From Acidobacteriota bacterium (GTDB lineage: Bacteria; Acidobacteriota; Thermoanaerobaculia; Multivoradales; Multivoraceae), in contig JAPPCR010000006.1 in assembly GCA_028875725.1 (NCBI GenBank), positions 875,786 through 939,785 of the forward strand: a stretch of DNA of 64,000 nt, given 5' to 3'. The position numbers and the translations under genes were made by a program. Of the stretch, positions 34,468 to 43,332 are shown piece after piece. Within the stretch, counting starts at the first letter, position 1. Every line of letters begins with the position of its first letter. A model generated the notes under the pieces. It was not told the DNA's origin. It worked only from the letters and a program-made list of their open reading frames with translations, and ran no database searches.

Positions 34468-35076
34468 CTACGGCGCAACCCGGTTCCGATACAGCGTTGG
34501 GTCGACTACTCCGGCCATGGCCTGCTGGTCGAGCCCATCGACGAGGCCAGCGATTCGCTTTGCCGCTGCCTCGGGGTCCCGCAGGGCCTCGCCGTACTCG
34601 ATCTCAACCCACTCGAACTGCGGCGCGTGGCGGAGGAGGTAGTTCACCCGCCAGAGCTGGTCCTGCCACAGCTCCATCATCCGCTCGTCCGACGTGTCGT
34701 CCGTCTCGCCGCGACGATCGAGCATCTTGCGCTGCGAGGCCAGCACTTCTCCGAGGTCACGTCGCATCAGGATAACTTGGTAGTTCAGGTTGGGCGGCAG
34801 GTCCTTGAGCAGAAAGGAGATGACCTTGACGGCGCGTCCCCTGGAAGCCTGGAGCCAGGACTTGTCCGGCTCGTTCGCCAGACCCTTGACTCGCTCATCC
34901 TCGTAGTAGCCGCGCGGATTGTCCTCGTCGGCTTTCCGCTCGCCGTCGGTCACGATCTCCATCCCGCCGGCCTCAAGCATCTTCATTGCCATGGAGGTTC
35001 CGGAGCGAGGCAAGCCCGAGACGACGACGATCGGCCGGCCGTAGCGGAGGCGTCGCCAGCGGGTTCGCAGGTTCAT
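34468..35076 (-). CDS. Small sulfotransferase-like protein
   Basis: A 202-residue protein from ATG 35076, which overlaps the stop of the DUF429 gene by 4 bases. The PAPS-binding loop is VVVSGLPRSGTSMAMKML near residues 17-34. A second segment NYQVILMRRDLGEVLASQRKML (about 98-119) has the Arg-Arg-Asp and Ser expected at the 3'-phosphate site. The protein is shorter than the 413-residue sulfotransferase at 8571. Substrate unknown. Coupling to a DUF429 gene is not a pairing I know. Confidence 0.82.
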   Translation of the reverse strand: MNLRTRWRRLRYGRPIVVVSGLPRSGTSMAMKMLEAGGMEIVTDGERKADEDNPRGYYEDERVKGLANEPDKSWLQASRGRAVKVISFLLKDLPPNLNYQVILMRRDLGEVLASQRKMLDRRGETDDTSDERMMELWQDQLWRVNYLLRHAPQFEWVEIEYGEALRDPEAAAKRIAGLVDGLDQQAMAGVVDPTLYRNRVAP

Positions 35077-35906
35077 GGCGGCGGGATGCTAGCCGTGGTC
35101 CGTCGGACCCAGATCCAGCCTTCACGATGCGCCAGGTCTTGATCTTCCGGACGCGCGGCTCGTCCTGCGATGAAGTCTTCCGCGGCGAGGACGCAGACCG
35201 CGGCGTCCAGCGTGTCCGCGTTGCGGTGAAGTTCGCTGGCACCGGAATCCGGGATCCTCATCGAGTGGCGCCTGAGGGCCTTGACGATCTCGCGGCGCTC
35301 ACCCAGTTGATCGACCTTCTTGTAGCCGGCGTCCCGGATTCCGTAGGCCCTGAGCGTCGCTGCGGGATACACCTCTATCGCCGCCGGTCCTTCTACACCA
35401 GTAGGTGTCCAGGCGAGCGGAACTGGTGTGCCGAGAGCCTCGCCCAGCTTGCCGAGGAGGTCCAGAGCAGCGTGGGCTGTCCGTGCAATGAGGTTTGCGC
35501 CGACTTCGAGCGGCCTCTTCCCGGTCGCGTGTTGAACGAAGTCGTCGGTTCTTCGCCGGAACATGCCGTCGGCTGACGTTGCGATGGCCTGGCCGGCTTC
35601 GTGCGACTCCAGGGCATCCCCTAGAGGCACCGGCCATCCCAGCGGTGCATCGACGGCAATCAGCGTGGCTTCCCTGGCTTCGGCCACCCACTTCGTGAGA
35701 ATGTCGAGGAACGGCCTGCGGCGCTTCCATGTGCGATCCAGTCGAAGGTGGCCGTCCCCCCTAGTCGCCAGGACCAAGCCCTTCTTGGCGTCCTTTGTCG
35801 CGAAGTCGACTCCGATGATCCGAGAGAAACCAGTTTCGGCACGAGGGTTCGCCTTGAGGTCTCTCCGGTTCCCTTCCTGTCCTTGTTCTGTCGTGGGCTC
35901 TGCCAT
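35073..35906 (-). CDS. DUF429 protein (predicted RNase H-fold nuclease)
   Basis: About 277 residues from ATG 35906 (MAEPTTEQGQEG), chosen because the frame upstream is poor coding sequence. The fold starts at IIGVDFATKDAKKGLVLA, with an Asp near residue 32 as in RNase H-like proteins. Other conserved parts are LIAVDAPLGWP, RRTDDFV, IEVYPAATLRAYG and NADTLDAAVCVLAAEDFI, the last two being DUF429 hallmarks. The family is predicted to be a nuclease but its role is unproven. It is translationally coupled to the small sulfotransferase. It starts about 150 bases from the divergent phosphatase operon. Confidence 0.82.
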   Translation of the reverse strand: MAEPTTEQGQEGNRRDLKANPRAETGFSRIIGVDFATKDAKKGLVLATRGDGHLRLDRTWKRRRPFLDILTKWVAEAREATLIAVDAPLGWPVPLGDALESHEAGQAIATSADGMFRRRTDDFVQHATGKRPLEVGANLIARTAHAALDLLGKLGEALGTPVPLAWTPTGVEGPAAIEVYPAATLRAYGIRDAGYKKVDQLGERREIVKALRRHSMRIPDSGASELHRNADTLDAAVCVLAAEDFIAGRAARPEDQDLAHREGWIWVRRTTASIPPP

Positions 35907-36053
35907 CTGCCGGGGAAGTTCGGTCGAATCGTTGGGCAAGCGAGAGACTAGCTTGCAGCCGCCAGATCGCAGATGGAGCCTTGGTATGCTCCGCGGCGCT
36001 TCGCGAGCCGCCGCACTCCTGCGCTCGGGCGGCGCCAGCACCTGGAGAAACCG

Positions 36054-38216
36054 TTGCCAGCTCAGCGTCTCGTAACCGTCGCGCTGGCGCTTCTGGCGGC
36101 GCTATTCGCCGCCGCGCCGGCGGCCGCCTACATCGGTCCGGGGGCGGGGTTCGCGCTGATGTCGTCGTTCCTGGTTCTGCTGGCGACGGTGGCGCTGGCC
36201 TTCGTCTCGCTTCTGGCGTGGCCGGTGCGGACGCTGTGGCGGGTGGTACGGCGGAAGAAGCCGCCGAAGGCGCACGTCAGGCGGCTCGTCTTCGTCGGTC
36301 TCGACGGCCAGGACCCGCGGTTGACCGAGCGGATGATGAAGGAGGGGAAGCTCCCCAACTTCAAGGCTCTCAGCGAGCGGGGAAGCTATCGGCGGATAGC
36401 CAGCACCTACCCGGCGCTATCGCCCGTCGCCTGGTCGACGTTCGCGACCGGGGCCAATCCGGGCAAGCACAACATCTTCGATTTCCTCGACCGGGACCTG
36501 CGCAGTTACCTGCCCAAGCTGTCCTCGGCCCACATCGGCCGGATCGAGCGCTTCCTGAAGCTGGGCAAGTGGAAGATCCCGCTGCAGAAGCCGGAGATCC
36601 GCATGCTCCGGCGGTCGAAGCCGTTCTGGACCGTGCTGGGCGAGCGGAACGTCTGGAGCACGGTGCTCCGGGTTCCGATCACCTTCCCGCCCGACCGGTT
36701 CTACGGCGCGCAACTGGCGGCGATGTGCGTACCGGACCTGGTGGGCAGCCAGGGGACGTTCCTCTACTACACGACGCGCCCGGCGACGGAGACGATACGG
36801 GAGGGCGGTTTGCGGGTGCCGCTGAGTTCCAACGGTGCCGGTCCCGATCACTTCGACTGCGTGGTAGAGGGTCCCGAGAACAGCTTCCTGGAGGGTGATC
36901 CGCCTCCTCCTCTCCGCGCGCCGATGACGGTCGATGTCGATCGCAAGGAGAAGACGGCGTCGGTCAGTATGGCGGGGGAGACGGTGGAACTCCGCCAGGG
37001 AGAGCTCTCCGACTGGGTGCGTCTCGAGTTCCGGGCCGCGCCCGGGGTCAAGGTCCACGGTCTGACCCGGATGATGCTGACGGAAGCGGGAAAGCACACG
37101 TCGCTCTACCTGACTGCGATTCACATCGACCCCGAGAAGCCGGCGATGCCGATCTCGCATCCGTCCTACTACGCGCCTTACCTGGCCAAGCGGGTCGGCG
37201 ACTTCGCGACTTTGGGCCTGGCCGAGGACACGACGGCGCTCAACGAGGGCGTGACCGACGACGCGACCTTCCTCAAGCAGTCGTACGACATCGACCGTGA
37301 GCGCGAGGAGATGTTCTTCGCGGCGCTCGAGCGTTTGCGCCGCGGTTCCCTGACCTGCGTCTTCGACGCCACCGACCGCATCCAGCACATGTTCTGGCGC
37401 TACATGGAGGACGGCCACCCGGCGGTGAAGGGTCGGAAGACGGGGAGGGCTCGCCGGACGATCGAGGACCACTACCGGCACAACGACGCCCTGGTCGGCC
37501 GGGTGATGGAGAAGCTGGGCGACGACGATCTCCTGATCGTGCTCTCCGACCACGGTTTCGCCTCCTTCAGGCGCGGCGTGAACCTGAACCGCTGGCTGCT
37601 TGACCACGGCTACCTCGTGCTGAGAGAGGACGCCGACGGCGGCGAGGAATGGCTGGAGGGCGTGGACTGGTCGCGAACGCGGGCCTACGCGCTCGGCCTG
37701 GCCGGCGTGTTCCTGAATCTCAAGGGCCGCGAGGCCTCCGGCATCGTGGAGCCGGGCGACGAAGCGCGCTCTCTCAAGCGCGAACTCATCGAGGCCTGGA
37801 CCGGCCTGCGCGACGAGGAGCGGCGGGCCGTCGGCATCAACGCCGCCTTCGACGCCGAGGACCTCTACACCGGCCCTTACAAGGGCAACGCCCCCGACCT
37901 GATCGTCGGCTACAACGACGGCTACCGCGTTTCCTGGGACTGCGCCGTCGGCGTGGTCGCGGGTCCGGTCTTCTCCGACAACACGAAGGCCTGGAGCGGC
38001 GACCACTGCGTCGACCCGCGGCTGGTTCCGGGCATCTTCTTCAGCAGCCGCCCGGTCGACCGCGGCGACGACCTGTCGCTGCTCGACATGGCGCCCACGG
38101 CGCTGTCCCTGTTCGGCATCGACAAGCCGGACTACATGGAGGGCGAGCCGGTCTTCAATCCGGCGGCTCTCGACCGCGCGACTCTGAAGAACAGGGCGGC
38201 CGGAGCGGCGGCGTGA
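36054..38216 (+). CDS. Membrane-anchored alkaline-phosphatase-superfamily enzyme
   Basis: I place the start at TTG 36054, with GGAG 6 bases upstream and a signal/TM segment right after (PAQRLVTVALALLAALFAAAP); an in-frame ATG at 35973 has only poor coding sequence before this. The protein is about 720 residues. A second hydrophobic helix lies near 35-55. The catalytic domain starts FVGLDGQDPRLTERMM (metal Asp) and SPVAWSTFATGANPGKHNIFDFLDRD (nucleophile Ser/Thr and second metal loop), with DATDRIQHMFWRY and LSDHGFASF supplying later metal ligands. This is the phosphodiesterase/nucleotide pyrophosphatase branch. The substrate may be an envelope phosphate ester. First gene of a six-gene operon. 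Confidence 0.85.
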   Translation: MPAQRLVTVALALLAALFAAAPAAAYIGPGAGFALMSSFLVLLATVALAFVSLLAWPVRTLWRVVRRKKPPKAHVRRLVFVGLDGQDPRLTERMMKEGKLPNFKALSERGSYRRIASTYPALSPVAWSTFATGANPGKHNIFDFLDRDLRSYLPKLSSAHIGRIERFLKLGKWKIPLQKPEIRMLRRSKPFWTVLGERNVWSTVLRVPITFPPDRFYGAQLAAMCVPDLVGSQGTFLYYTTRPATETIREGGLRVPLSSNGAGPDHFDCVVEGPENSFLEGDPPPPLRAPMTVDVDRKEKTASVSMAGETVELRQGELSDWVRLEFRAAPGVKVHGLTRMMLTEAGKHTSLYLTAIHIDPEKPAMPISHPSYYAPYLAKRVGDFATLGLAEDTTALNEGVTDDATFLKQSYDIDREREEMFFAALERLRRGSLTCVFDATDRIQHMFWRYMEDGHPAVKGRKTGRARRTIEDHYRHNDALVGRVMEKLGDDDLLIVLSDHGFASFRRGVNLNRWLLDHGYLVLREDADGGEEWLEGVDWSRTRAYALGLAGVFLNLKGREASGIVEPGDEARSLKRELIEAWTGLRDEERRAVGINAAFDAEDLYTGPYKGNAPDLIVGYNDGYRVSWDCAVGVVAGPVFSDNTKAWSGDHCVDPRLVPGIFFSSRPVDRGDDLSLLDMAPTALSLFGIDKPDYMEGEPVFNPAALDRATLKNRAAGAAA

Positions 38217-40213
38217 AGCGACTGGTCACCCTTGCGGCGACGATGCTCCTGGTCGGCCTGGCGGTCACGTGCGGCGGCGGCGGCGTCGGTCCGTCCGAGG
38301 GGCCGAAGGTCATCGTGCTGGGCTTCGATGGCCTGGACCCCGCGCTCACCCGGCAGTTGATCGACGAAGGGAGGCTGCCGAACTTCGCCCGGCTCGAGAC
38401 CATGGGCGGCTTCACGGAACTGGAGACGACGATCCCGCCGCACAGCCCCGTTGCCTGGTCGAGCTTCATCACCGGCATGGACCCGGGCGGCCACGGCATC
38501 TTCGACTTCCTGCACCGGGATCCGGAGACGATGATCCCGTACCCGTCGACCGCCGCCGCCTCCTCCGGCGGCCTCTACCTGGACGTCGGCCCCTGGCAGT
38601 TCCCGCTCACTGGCGGCGACTACGAGCGGTTCCGGCACGGCACCCCGTTCTGGGACGTGCTGGAGGAGCACGGAGTGCGCACGACGGTCATCCGCATGCC
38701 GGCGAATTTCCCGGTTTCGGGTACGGCGAGCCGTGAGCTCTCGGGTATGGGGACGAGCGACATCCATGGGACGGACGGCACGTTCACCTTCTACACGTCG
38801 GAGCTTTTTGCCGACCGTGACATCAGCGGCGGGGACATCGTCGAACTCGACATCTACGACAACGTCGTCGAGGCCGACTTGCTCGGGCCCGACAATCCGT
38901 TGCTGCGCGAGCCCGAGCAGATGACCGTGCCGTTCACCGTCTACCTCGATCCGGAGACGGAGAGCGCCAAGATCGAGCTCGGCGACCAGGAGATCGTGCT
39001 GGAGGTCGGCGAGTGGAGCGACTGGCTCGAGGTCGACTTCGAGATGCTGCCGACCCAGCACCTGCGCGGAATCTGCCGGATGTACCTGCGCGCGCTCGAG
39101 CCGGAGTTCGAGCTCTACGTCAGCCCGATCGACCACGATCCGATCTCGCCCTCGGCGCCGATCTCGACGCCGCCCGATTTCGCGGCCGAGCTGGCGGAGG
39201 CGGTCGACCGCTTCTACACGGAGGGAATGCCCGAGGACACGAAGACCCTGACCGAAGGCGTCTTCACCCCGGACGAGTTCCTGGCCCAGGCCAAGATCGC
39301 GGGCGACGAGGTCGCCGAGCAGTACGGCTACGTCCTGGACCGCTTCCTCGAACAGCGGGGAGGCTTCCTCTTCTACTACTTCGGCAACGTGGATCAGATC
39401 GGCCACGTCCGCTGGCGGTCACGCGATCCGGAGCATCCCGCCTACGACCCGGAATCCGATGCGGCCCACGCCGACCTGATCCCGACCCTCTACGAAGGGC
39501 TCGACGCGATCGTCGGGCAGACGCTGGATCGGCTCGAAGCCGAAGCCGGCCTCGGCGACGGCGGCGCGGACGAGCCGCTGCTGATCGCCATGTCGGACCA
39601 CGGCTTCGCCTCCTGGCGCCGCGCCTTCCACCTGAACGCCTGGCTGCTCGAGCGGGGCTACCTGACGGCGCGAAGCCCGGATCCTTACGCGGACGAGGGC
39701 TTCCTCCTGAACATCGACTGGGACAACACCCGGGCCTACGGGATCGGCTTCTCGGGTCTCTACGTCAACCTGCGCGGCCGTGAGCGCGACGGCACGGTGA
39801 CGGCAGCGGAGCGCCTCGACCTGGTCCGGGAGTTGAAGCGGGAGCTGCTGGCGGTCGTCGATCCAAAGACCGGCGAGCCCGCGATCACGGAGGTCCACCT
39901 TCGCGAGGACTACGCCTTCCAGGAAGGGACCGCGATCGGTCCCGATCTGATCGTCGGCTACGGCAAGGGTTATCGCGGGGCGACGGAGTCGGCGTCGGGC
40001 GAGGTCGTGGGCGAGGTCTTCAGCGACAATGACAGCGCCTGGAGCGGCGATCACATGATGGACCACCGCCTGGTGCCGGGCGTGCTCCTGCTCAGCCGTC
40101 CGCTTGGCCGCCCCGCGCGGAGCATTGTCGACCTGCCGGGCTCGATCCTGGCCGAGTACGGCGTGGAGGGGTTCCCGCCCCTGGCGGGCGGCGCCGCGAC
40201 GGGTTCGCCCTGA
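38213..40213 (+). CDS. Lipoprotein alkaline-phosphatase-superfamily enzyme
   Basis: A 666-residue paralogue of the preceding enzyme, starting at GTG 38213 which overlaps its stop (GTGA). The N-terminus KRLVTLAATMLLVGLAVTCGGGG is a lipoprotein signal with Cys near residue 20, so this copy is lipid-anchored while its neighbour has membrane helices. The catalytic motifs are VLGFDGLDPALTRQL, SPVAWSSFITGMDPGGHGIFDFLHRD, GNVDQIGHVRW and MSDHGFASW. The C-terminal part DLIVGYGKGYRGA and GDHMMDHRLVPGVL is shared with the first enzyme. Two differently anchored paralogues in tandem suggest consecutive or location-specific steps on one envelope substrate (inference). Confidence 0.87.
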   Translation: MKRLVTLAATMLLVGLAVTCGGGGVGPSEGPKVIVLGFDGLDPALTRQLIDEGRLPNFARLETMGGFTELETTIPPHSPVAWSSFITGMDPGGHGIFDFLHRDPETMIPYPSTAAASSGGLYLDVGPWQFPLTGGDYERFRHGTPFWDVLEEHGVRTTVIRMPANFPVSGTASRELSGMGTSDIHGTDGTFTFYTSELFADRDISGGDIVELDIYDNVVEADLLGPDNPLLREPEQMTVPFTVYLDPETESAKIELGDQEIVLEVGEWSDWLEVDFEMLPTQHLRGICRMYLRALEPEFELYVSPIDHDPISPSAPISTPPDFAAELAEAVDRFYTEGMPEDTKTLTEGVFTPDEFLAQAKIAGDEVAEQYGYVLDRFLEQRGGFLFYYFGNVDQIGHVRWRSRDPEHPAYDPESDAAHADLIPTLYEGLDAIVGQTLDRLEAEAGLGDGGADEPLLIAMSDHGFASWRRAFHLNAWLLERGYLTARSPDPYADEGFLLNIDWDNTRAYGIGFSGLYVNLRGRERDGTVTAAERLDLVRELKRELLAVVDPKTGEPAITEVHLREDYAFQEGTAIGPDLIVGYGKGYRGATESASGEVVGEVFSDNDSAWSGDHMMDHRLVPGVLLLSRPLGRPARSIVDLPGSILAEYGVEGFPPLAGGAATGSP

Positions 40214-40251
40214 ACCGGCGGGAACGGGATCGGTAACGAAGGAGAAGAGGA

Positions 40252-40446
40252 ATGTTCGGCGGCGGCAAGGTCAAGCTCGACAAGGAACTCATCGCGCGCG
40301 TCAAGCGGTACAGCGACATCGCGGGCTACTCGTCCGTCGAGGAGTTCATCACGCACGCTCTGGAGAAGGAGCTGGCCAAGCTCGAAGGCGCCGAGTCGAG
40401 GGAGGAGATCGAGAAGCGGCTCCGCGGCCTGGGGTACATCTCCTAG
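40252..40446 (+). CDS. Small ribbon-helix-helix-like protein
   Basis: A 64-residue protein from ATG 40252 with AAGGAGAAGAGG just upstream, a strong ribosome site. It reads as a short strand (GGKVKLDKELIARVKRYS) followed by two helices (YSSVEEFITHALEKELAKLEG and REEIEKRLRGLGYI). The first part matches the ribbon-helix-helix (CopG/Arc) outline, with an S/T-x-E-E-F-I turn, so DNA binding is possible. An alternative is a small scaffold protein for the envelope enzymes. It lies 38 bases after the second phosphatase-type gene and 19 bases before the next gene. Confidence 0.75.
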   Translation: MFGGGKVKLDKELIARVKRYSDIAGYSSVEEFITHALEKELAKLEGAESREEIEKRLRGLGYIS

Positions 40447-40465
40447 CGCCGCCAAGACGCCGCCG

Positions 40466-41332
40466 ATGTCCCTTCTGAACGCCGCCCTCCGCGCCGTCTT
40501 CGACGTGGCGCTCCGGCCCTTCGCGGCCCTGCCGCCGATCGTGCCGGTGGCCGTTGTGGCGCTGGTCTCGGGCATCTTCGCACTGCTCGTCTACCGCTGG
40601 ACGTCGAACCAGCCTGCGATCGCCGCAGTCAAGCGGCGGCTGTTCGGCCACCTGCTCGAGGTGCGGCTGTTCAACGACGACCTGCGGGCCGTGCTGGCGG
40701 CCCAGCTTCGGCTGCTGCGCGAGAATCTGACCTACCTGCGGTTGAACCTGGTACCGCTCCTGTGGATGATCGTGCCCTTCATGCTGCTGATCGCCCAGTT
40801 GCAGTTCCACTACGGCTACGAGGGGCTCGAAGTGGGCGAGCAGACGCTGCTCATCGTCGACCTGGCGGCGGCTGAACCGGTGGCCGCGGACGGGGAGGAG
40901 GCCGCGCCGCGCCCGCCGATCGAACTGGAGGCGCCGCCCGGCGTCGCCGTGGAGACGGCCGACGTCTGGGTGCCGAGCCTGCGGCAGGTCGTGTGGCGCC
41001 TGCGGGCGGACGAACCGGGGCGCCACGAACTCGTCGTGCGGGTGGACGGCGGGGCCTTCACGAAGAGCCTTTTCATCGCCGATCCGGACGCCGGCGCGCT
41101 GTGGGTACGCCGCTCACCGACCAGGCGCCGGGCGGCGATTCTGGACCAGTTGCTCTACCCGGCCGAGCCTTCCCTGCCGCGCGGCGGGCCGATCGAGCGG
41201 ATCGACGTGCAGTACGGCACCGCCGCGATCTCGTTCTTCGGGCTGTTCGACGTCCACTGGCTGATCGCCTTCCTGATCCTCTCCCTCGCGTTCGCGTTCG
41301 CGCTGCGGAACCGCTTCGGCGTCACCCTGTGA
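40466..41332 (+). CDS. Three-TM membrane protein, possible Oxa1/EMC3-like topology
   Basis: A 288-residue protein from ATG 40466. TM1 is near 22-43 (IVPVAVVALVSGIFALLVY), then a basic helical hairpin region (about 48-92: AAVKRRLFGHLLEVRLFNDD), TM2 near 94-113 (LVPLLWMIVPFMLLIAQLQF), a beta-rich domain of about 140 residues, and TM3 near 262-281 (LIAFLILSLAFAFALRNRF). The order TM1, cytoplasmic helical hairpin, TM2, insert, TM3 resembles the Oxa1 superfamily (YidC, EMC3, DUF106), but no signature motif proves it. The stop overlaps the glycosyltransferase start (GTGA). Function unknown. Confidence 0.7.
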   Translation: MSLLNAALRAVFDVALRPFAALPPIVPVAVVALVSGIFALLVYRWTSNQPAIAAVKRRLFGHLLEVRLFNDDLRAVLAAQLRLLRENLTYLRLNLVPLLWMIVPFMLLIAQLQFHYGYEGLEVGEQTLLIVDLAAAEPVAADGEEAAPRPPIELEAPPGVAVETADVWVPSLRQVVWRLRADEPGRHELVVRVDGGAFTKSLFIADPDAGALWVRRSPTRRRAAILDQLLYPAEPSLPRGGPIERIDVQYGTAAISFFGLFDVHWLIAFLILSLAFAFALRNRFGVTL

Positions 41333-42030
41333 CCGCGCCGTCGATCGACGTCGTCATTCCCGCCTACAACGAGGAGGAGTCGATCGGCCTGGTGCTCGCC
41401 GACCTGCCGGCCGACCTCGTGCGCCGGGTCGTCGTCGCCGACAACAACTCGCGGGACGCGACGGCGGTGCGCGCGCGCGACGCCGGGGCCGAGGTCGTGC
41501 CGGCGCCGGTGCAGGGCTATGGCAGCGCCTGTCTGGCCGGACTCGATCATCTGCGGCGGACCGGACCGCCCGAGATCGTCGTCTTCCTGGACGCGGACTA
41601 CTCGGACCATCCCGACGAGATGCCGCGGCTGGTGGAGCCGATCGCGCGCGGCGAGGCGGACCTGGTCATCGGCTCGCGGGTGCTGGGGAAGGCCGAACCG
41701 GGCGCCCTGCTGCCGCAGGCGCGATGGGGCAACCGGTTCGCCTGCCTGCTCGTGCGCCTGCTCTACGGCCACCGCTACACCGACCTGGGGCCGTTCCGCG
41801 CCGTCTCGTGGAAGGCGCTCGAGTCGCTCGGCATGCGGGATCCGAACTTCGGCTGGACCGCGGAGATGCAGGTCAAGGCGCTGCGGAGGGGTCTGCGGGT
41901 GGTCGAGGTGCCGCTCAGCTACCGCCGCCGGACCGGCGTCTCGAAGATCACCGGCACGGTTTCGGGCACCGTTCGCGCCGGCTGGAAGATCGTAATCACC
42001 GTGTTTCGCTACAGTCGCGGGCCGACATGA
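41329..42030 (+). CDS. Family 2 glycosyltransferase, dolichol-phosphate mannose synthase-like
   Basis: A 233-residue protein with GTG start 41329, overlapping the upstream stop by 4 bases. GT-A motifs are IDVVIPAYNEEESIGLVL, VVVADNNSRDAT, and the metal site FLDADYSDHPDE. Later WGNRFACLLVRLLYG and FGWTAEMQVKALRRGLRVVEVPLSYRRRTGVSKI are typical of DPM1-like enzymes. These transfer a sugar from a nucleotide sugar to a polyprenyl phosphate. There is no C-terminal membrane domain. A lipid-linked sugar made here could be the substrate of the envelope enzymes in the same operon (inference). Confidence 0.9.
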   Translation: MTAPSIDVVIPAYNEEESIGLVLADLPADLVRRVVVADNNSRDATAVRARDAGAEVVPAPVQGYGSACLAGLDHLRRTGPPEIVVFLDADYSDHPDEMPRLVEPIARGEADLVIGSRVLGKAEPGALLPQARWGNRFACLLVRLLYGHRYTDLGPFRAVSWKALESLGMRDPNFGWTAEMQVKALRRGLRVVEVPLSYRRRTGVSKITGTVSGTVRAGWKIVITVFRYSRGPT

Positions 42031-42497
42031 GCGAGATGACGGGTAGTGCCGTGAACGCCGCCGGCCTGGAGGTGCCGGCCAGCGAAGTCGAGATCGAGGT
42101 CCGGTACAAGGAAACGGACCAGATGGGAGTGGTCCACCACTCGAACTACCTCGTGTGGCTCGAACTCGCCCGCACCCATCACTGCCGCGCGGCGGGCATG
42201 GCCTACCGGAAGATCGAGGACGAGGGCTACTACCTGATGGTCACCGGGGTGCAACTGAAGTACCGGGGCGGCGCCCGCTACGGCGACAGGGTTCGCGTCG
42301 TCTGCTGGCTCGATCGGCTGAAGAGCCGCGCGATGAGTTTCGCCTATCGGGTGGAGGTCGACGAGCGGGTCCTGGTCGAGGGCCGGACGGACCACGTCTG
42401 GGTCGACAAGGCCTCCGGCAACCACTGCCGGATGCCGGAAGTCGTCGTGCCGATCTTCCGCTCGATGGAAGCTGGGGACCGTCAGAAGCAGGCGTAG
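42027..42497 (+). CDS. YbgC/4-hydroxybenzoyl-CoA-type acyl-CoA thioesterase
   Basis: A 156-residue hot-dog protein, ATG 42027 overlapping the glycosyltransferase stop (ATGA). The active-site segment VRYKETDQMGVVHHSNYLVWLELAR near 26-50 has the catalytic Asp of YbgC-type thioesterases. GVQLKYRGGARYGDRVRV and VEGRTDHVWVDKASGN complete the fold. It should cleave an acyl-CoA or acyl-ACP thioester. As the last gene of the envelope operon it might recycle an acyl donor. It overlaps the convergent SDR gene at its 3' end by 16 bases. Confidence 0.9.
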   Translation: MSEMTGSAVNAAGLEVPASEVEIEVRYKETDQMGVVHHSNYLVWLELARTHHCRAAGMAYRKIEDEGYYLMVTGVQLKYRGGARYGDRVRVVCWLDRLKSRAMSFAYRVEVDERVLVEGRTDHVWVDKASGNHCRMPEVVVPIFRSMEAGDRQKQA

Positions 42498-43252
42498 CCG
42501 CCGTCGATCACGAACTCGTCGCCGGTGTGGTAGGACGACGCCCTACTCGCCAGGTAGACGGCGATGCCGCTGAAGTCCTCGCCGACGCCCCAGCGGCGCA
42601 CCGGAACCCGCCGCAGGACCTTGGTCTGGAAGGCCTCCGTGTTGATCGCCCGCTCGGTCATGGCCGTGGCGATCCAGCCCGGCAGCACCGAATTGACCCG
42701 GATGCCGTGGCGCGCATGCTCGACCGCCAGGCCCCGCACCATCGCGTTGAGCCCCGCCTTGGTCGACGCGTAGTGCTCGCTGCGCGGCGCGCCGAAGACA
42801 GCCGACAGGCTGCTGGTCGCGACCAGGGAACCGCCATCGCCACGTTCCACCATGTGCCGGATCGCCTGCTGGAAGGTCTGGAAGACGCCCTCCATGTTGA
42901 CCTGGAAGATCCGGCGCCACTCCTCCATCGACATTTCGACGAAGGGCGTGCCGCGGCCGCCGATTCCGGCGTTGGCGAAGCAGGAATCGACCTTGCCCAG
43001 TAGCTCGACGGTGCGCGTGAACGAGGCCGCCACGGCGTCGGCGTCGCCGACATCGCAGCGCAGAGCCTCCACCCGCGTGCCGTGGCGCACCAACTGCTCC
43101 CGCGCGTTCGCGTTCTTCTCCTCGTTCGTGCCCCAGATGCAGACGTCGGCGCCCGCCTGGGCCAGCCCTTCGGCGAAGCCGAGGCCGATACCGGAGTTGC
43201 CGCCGGTGACGAGAGCCACCGTTCCGCTCAGATCGAATGCGTCGTAAGCCAA
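42482..43252 (-). CDS. Short-chain dehydrogenase/reductase (SDR)
   Basis: A 256-residue protein starting at TTG 43252, supported by AAGGAG about 8 bases upstream; an upstream ATG extension gives poor coding sequence. The cofactor motif TGGNSGIGLG, NAGIGG, the Ser in ATSSLSAVFG and YASTK are all present. The end FVIDGGYACF is a variant VDGG box. An insertion with CIWGTNEEKNANA after strand 2 suggests NAD preference. Substrate unknown. Its 3' end overlaps the thioesterase gene on the other strand. Confidence 0.9.
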   Translation of the reverse strand: MAYDAFDLSGTVALVTGGNSGIGLGFAEGLAQAGADVCIWGTNEEKNANAREQLVRHGTRVEALRCDVGDADAVAASFTRTVELLGKVDSCFANAGIGGRGTPFVEMSMEEWRRIFQVNMEGVFQTFQQAIRHMVERGDGGSLVATSSLSAVFGAPRSEHYASTKAGLNAMVRGLAVEHARHGIRVNSVLPGWIATAMTERAINTEAFQTKVLRRVPVRRWGVGEDFSGIAVYLASRASSYHTGDEFVIDGGYACF

Positions 43253-43332
43253 GGTCGTTCTCCTTCTTCCGTCCCGTCCGTCGTTCGTCGATGCGGCGCG
43301 GAGCATAGCGCCGCCGGGCGGCCCGCGGGCTG

